Source: Desulfonatronospira sp. (lineage in GTDB: Bacteria; Desulfobacterota; Desulfovibrionia; Desulfovibrionales; Desulfonatronovibrionaceae). From it: 7,254 nt of DNA. Below, piece after piece: positions 5,783 to 7,254 of this stretch. The notes under the pieces are model-generated. The model did not search any database. It had not been told where the DNA came from and worked only from the letters and a program-made list of their open reading frames with translations. The DNA is taken from positions 1 through 7,254 of the forward strand of contig PWSL01000052.1 in the NCBI GenBank assembly GCA_003563255.1, given 5' to 3'. How positions within the stretch are numbered: position 1 is the stretch's first letter; every line of letters begins with the position of its first letter. The translations under genes and the position numbers were made by a program.

Positions 5783-6324
5783 ACTTCTTAAAAGGCATAT
5801 TCGGCAAAGCAAAAAAGACCAGGGGCGTATCCGAAAGAGGCATCCTGGTTTTTCACCATACCAGCGAGGTTATCGAGGCTGAATCCCATCTCAGCGAGGC
5901 GGGCTTAGACGTCAGGGTCATGGGTCCGCCTCCTGAGATACAGACCGGCTGTGACATGGTCATCGAGTTTCCTATAATGCATCAGCTGCAGGCTTTAGAC
6001 ATCCTGGAAGAAAAGCGCATAAAGCCCATTCAGGTCACAGCTGTTCAGGACCACCTCTTAGAACCGGTGTCTCTTTACAACATCAGGGACTTTGGTGATT
6101 TTCTCATGGTCAGGGCGGCCAATATGAAAATCACTGTGGACAGGCAGAGCCTCAAGATAGTCAATGTCTCGGGCGGAGGATGTCCGGACGTGCCCTTTCT
6201 GGCTGAGCAGCTGGTGGGCAGGCCTCTGCATGAGGCCCCGGAGCCCCGCAGGTTCGGCCGGACCCTGTGCGGCTACTCCCTGCAGCTGGCCTATGAGGAG
6301 ATGAAGCGCAGATGTCCTGGCTGA
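5779..6324 (+). CDS. DUF3343 (putative Se/S carrier) protein with extra C-terminal domain
   Basis: A 181-residue protein. Residues ~20-88 fit DUF3343 (Se/S carrier-like): G-I-L-V-F-H-H-T-S-E-V-I-E-A-E (21-35), the V-R-V-M-G-P-P-P-E-I segment (45-54), then G-C-D-M-V-I-E-F (57-64) with C58, the likely functional cysteine. The second half (~95-178) is not a domain I recognise. It has a G-G-G-C-P-D-V-P-F turn (C135) and R-R-F-G-R-T-L-C-G-Y (C164), and the protein ends with C179 in R-C-P-G. The conserved-looking Cys and Gly turns suggest metal, persulfide or nucleotide binding. The start overlaps the carrier gene (ATGA) with AGGA 4 nt upstream. Its last 13 bp overlap the kinase gene. The context suggests it exchanges sulfur or selenium with the YedF-like protein; this is an inference. 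Confidence 0.78.
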   Translation: MNFLKGIFGKAKKTRGVSERGILVFHHTSEVIEAESHLSEAGLDVRVMGPPPEIQTGCDMVIEFPIMHQLQALDILEEKRIKPIQVTAVQDHLLEPVSLYNIRDFGDFLMVRAANMKITVDRQSLKIVNVSGGGCPDVPFLAEQLVGRPLHEAPEPRRFGRTLCGYSLQLAYEEMKRRCPG

Positions 6325-7166
6325 TTGTGGGCACGGTGCCTGAAGAAGACTTCCCCCTGGTTCACGGTCCTGTGGAGATTCATAGCCAAAGTCTCAGGGT
6401 GCAGGAAAGGGAGGTTAAAATCGCCCGGGGCACACCGGCCCTGGCCGCATTTACAGCCATGGCCGCCCGGGAGATGGGCCTTTCCCCGCCGCACGTCATG
6501 CTGGTGGGGGATACCGGTGACGGGCAGGGCAGCAGAGCTCTGTACGCCCATCTGGTGGAGATGGTGGACAAACTGGAGGTTGAAGGGTTTACCTTTCATT
6601 ACCTGCTGCCGGATATTTACTGGCACAACCAGGTGCTCTGGGCCATCCAGGAAAAACTGCCTTCAGCCATGCTCGTGGCTGATGCCGGGTTTATGTACGT
6701 GGCCAAGATGAGCGGGTTTGCAGCCGATTACGATCTGTTTACCCCGGACATCGGGGAGATGTGCTTTCTGGCCGATGAGACAGCACCTCATCCCTTTTAT
6801 ACCCGGGGCTTTCTACTGGAGGACGAATCCAAGGTGGAGGAATACATATCCAGGGCTTACAGCGAGCAGAATGCGGCCAGGCATCTCCTGGTCAAAGGAG
6901 CAAAGGACTATATCGTCCGGGATGACGTGATACTTGGCACTGTATCCGAGCCCTCGGTGGCGGCCATGGAAGCCATCGGAGGTACGGGCGACAGCCTTAC
7001 CGGCATTGTTACTGCCAGGCTTATGGCCGGCGAGGACATCCCGGCGGCCTGCCATAAGTCAGCCCTGACCAACAGGCATCTCGGGGTACTGGGACGGCCC
7101 ACCCCGGCCTACAGTATAGGCCACCTGCTGCCATGTCTGGCAGGAGCTATGCAGGAAGCTGGCTGA
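6312..7166 (+). CDS. Divergent YjeF-C / ribokinase-fold protein (NAD(P)HX dehydratase- or sugar kinase-like)
   Basis: A 284-residue protein, the usual length for a stand-alone YjeF C-terminal (NnrD, carbohydrate-kinase) domain. Motifs in order: R-G-T-P-A-L-A-A-F-T-A-M-A (39-51), V-G-D-T-G-D (65-70), V-A-D-A-G (122-126), L-F-T-P-D-I-G-E-M (142-150, for the family's TPHpGE), L-L-V-K-G-A-K-D-Y-I-V (192-202) and G-G-T-G-D-S-L-T-G-I (223-232), with D227 the expected catalytic aspartate. NnrD uses ATP or ADP to dehydrate damaged NAD(P)H hydrate. The N-terminal glycine-rich motif and the TPH motif are altered, so a different phosphoryl-transfer substrate is possible. GAGGAG (6295-6300) lies 11 nt upstream of the ATG. 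It overlaps the preceding gene by 13 bp and is the last gene of the operon. No clear terminator follows in the 88 bases to the window edge. Confidence 0.75.
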   Translation: MSWLIVGTVPEEDFPLVHGPVEIHSQSLRVQEREVKIARGTPALAAFTAMAAREMGLSPPHVMLVGDTGDGQGSRALYAHLVEMVDKLEVEGFTFHYLLPDIYWHNQVLWAIQEKLPSAMLVADAGFMYVAKMSGFAADYDLFTPDIGEMCFLADETAPHPFYTRGFLLEDESKVEEYISRAYSEQNAARHLLVKGAKDYIVRDDVILGTVSEPSVAAMEAIGGTGDSLTGIVTARLMAGEDIPAACHKSALTNRHLGVLGRPTPAYSIGHLLPCLAGAMQEAG

Positions 7167-7254
7167 CTATTAACCAGAACTTTATTTAGCTTGCCAGGCT
7201 TTTGTTTCATAACCAGCACGACTTATTCATGCCGGACAACATTCATCCAACGCC

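Noticed and set aside
6315..6330. Possible selenocysteine TGA at the end of the DUF3343 gene (after RCPG), given the selenium-like context
   Set aside because: The next gene starts inside this overlap with its own ribosome site, the read-through frame looks like a shadow of the kinase gene, and no SECIS-like hairpin is evident just downstream.
7229..7254. ATG at 7229 as the start of another gene
   Set aside because: No Shine-Dalgarno sequence precedes it and only eight codons are visible; there is no support for it.

Overview
The window looks like chromosomal DNA of an anaerobic sulfur-metabolising bacterium, most likely a sulfate reducer of the Desulfobacterota (Desulfovibrionales-like). 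This rests on gene content: an FmdE-family gene, a YedE-type selenium/sulfur transporter with a YedF-like carrier and a DUF3343 protein, and a secreted M1 peptidase. No single marker proves it, so the placement is an inference. No rRNA, tRNA, CRISPR array or transposase gene is visible.

Left part (1-2210, minus strand): a secreted M1-family metallopeptidase, followed 21 bp downstream by the first ~36 codons of an FmdE-family gene that runs off the window. The two are probably co-transcribed. The FmdE fragment appears to carry a one-base frameshift just after its FHGHWCPGLAI motif.

Middle part (2211-4231): an accessory island. A 393-bp non-coding stretch carries several small palindromes. It is followed by two convergent toxin-antitoxin modules: hicB-hicA on the plus strand (2604-3109) and vapB-vapC on the minus strand (3184-3811). 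The vapBC promoter region has a good -35 box inside a palindrome and three copies of an AACGTAAAA-like word. Next comes a 151-bp nested palindromic element (3914-4064) with a perfect 20-bp outer inverted repeat and an 18/20 inner one. It looks like a MITE or REP-type non-autonomous repeat.

Right part (4232-7166, plus strand): a compact five-gene operon. It encodes a small zinc-ribbon protein, a YedE-family membrane transporter, a YedF/TusA-like sulfur or selenium carrier, a DUF3343 (putative Se/S carrier) protein with an unrecognised C-terminal half, and a divergent YjeF-C/ribokinase-fold kinase or NAD(P)HX dehydratase. Genes overlap by 11, 4 and 13 bp, with one 17-bp gap, so translational coupling is likely. 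The obvious reading is uptake of reduced sulfur or selenium through YedE with hand-over to cysteine carriers. The kinase-like protein is the unexplained partner. The last 88 bases (7167-7254) hold no gene or clear terminator that I can support.
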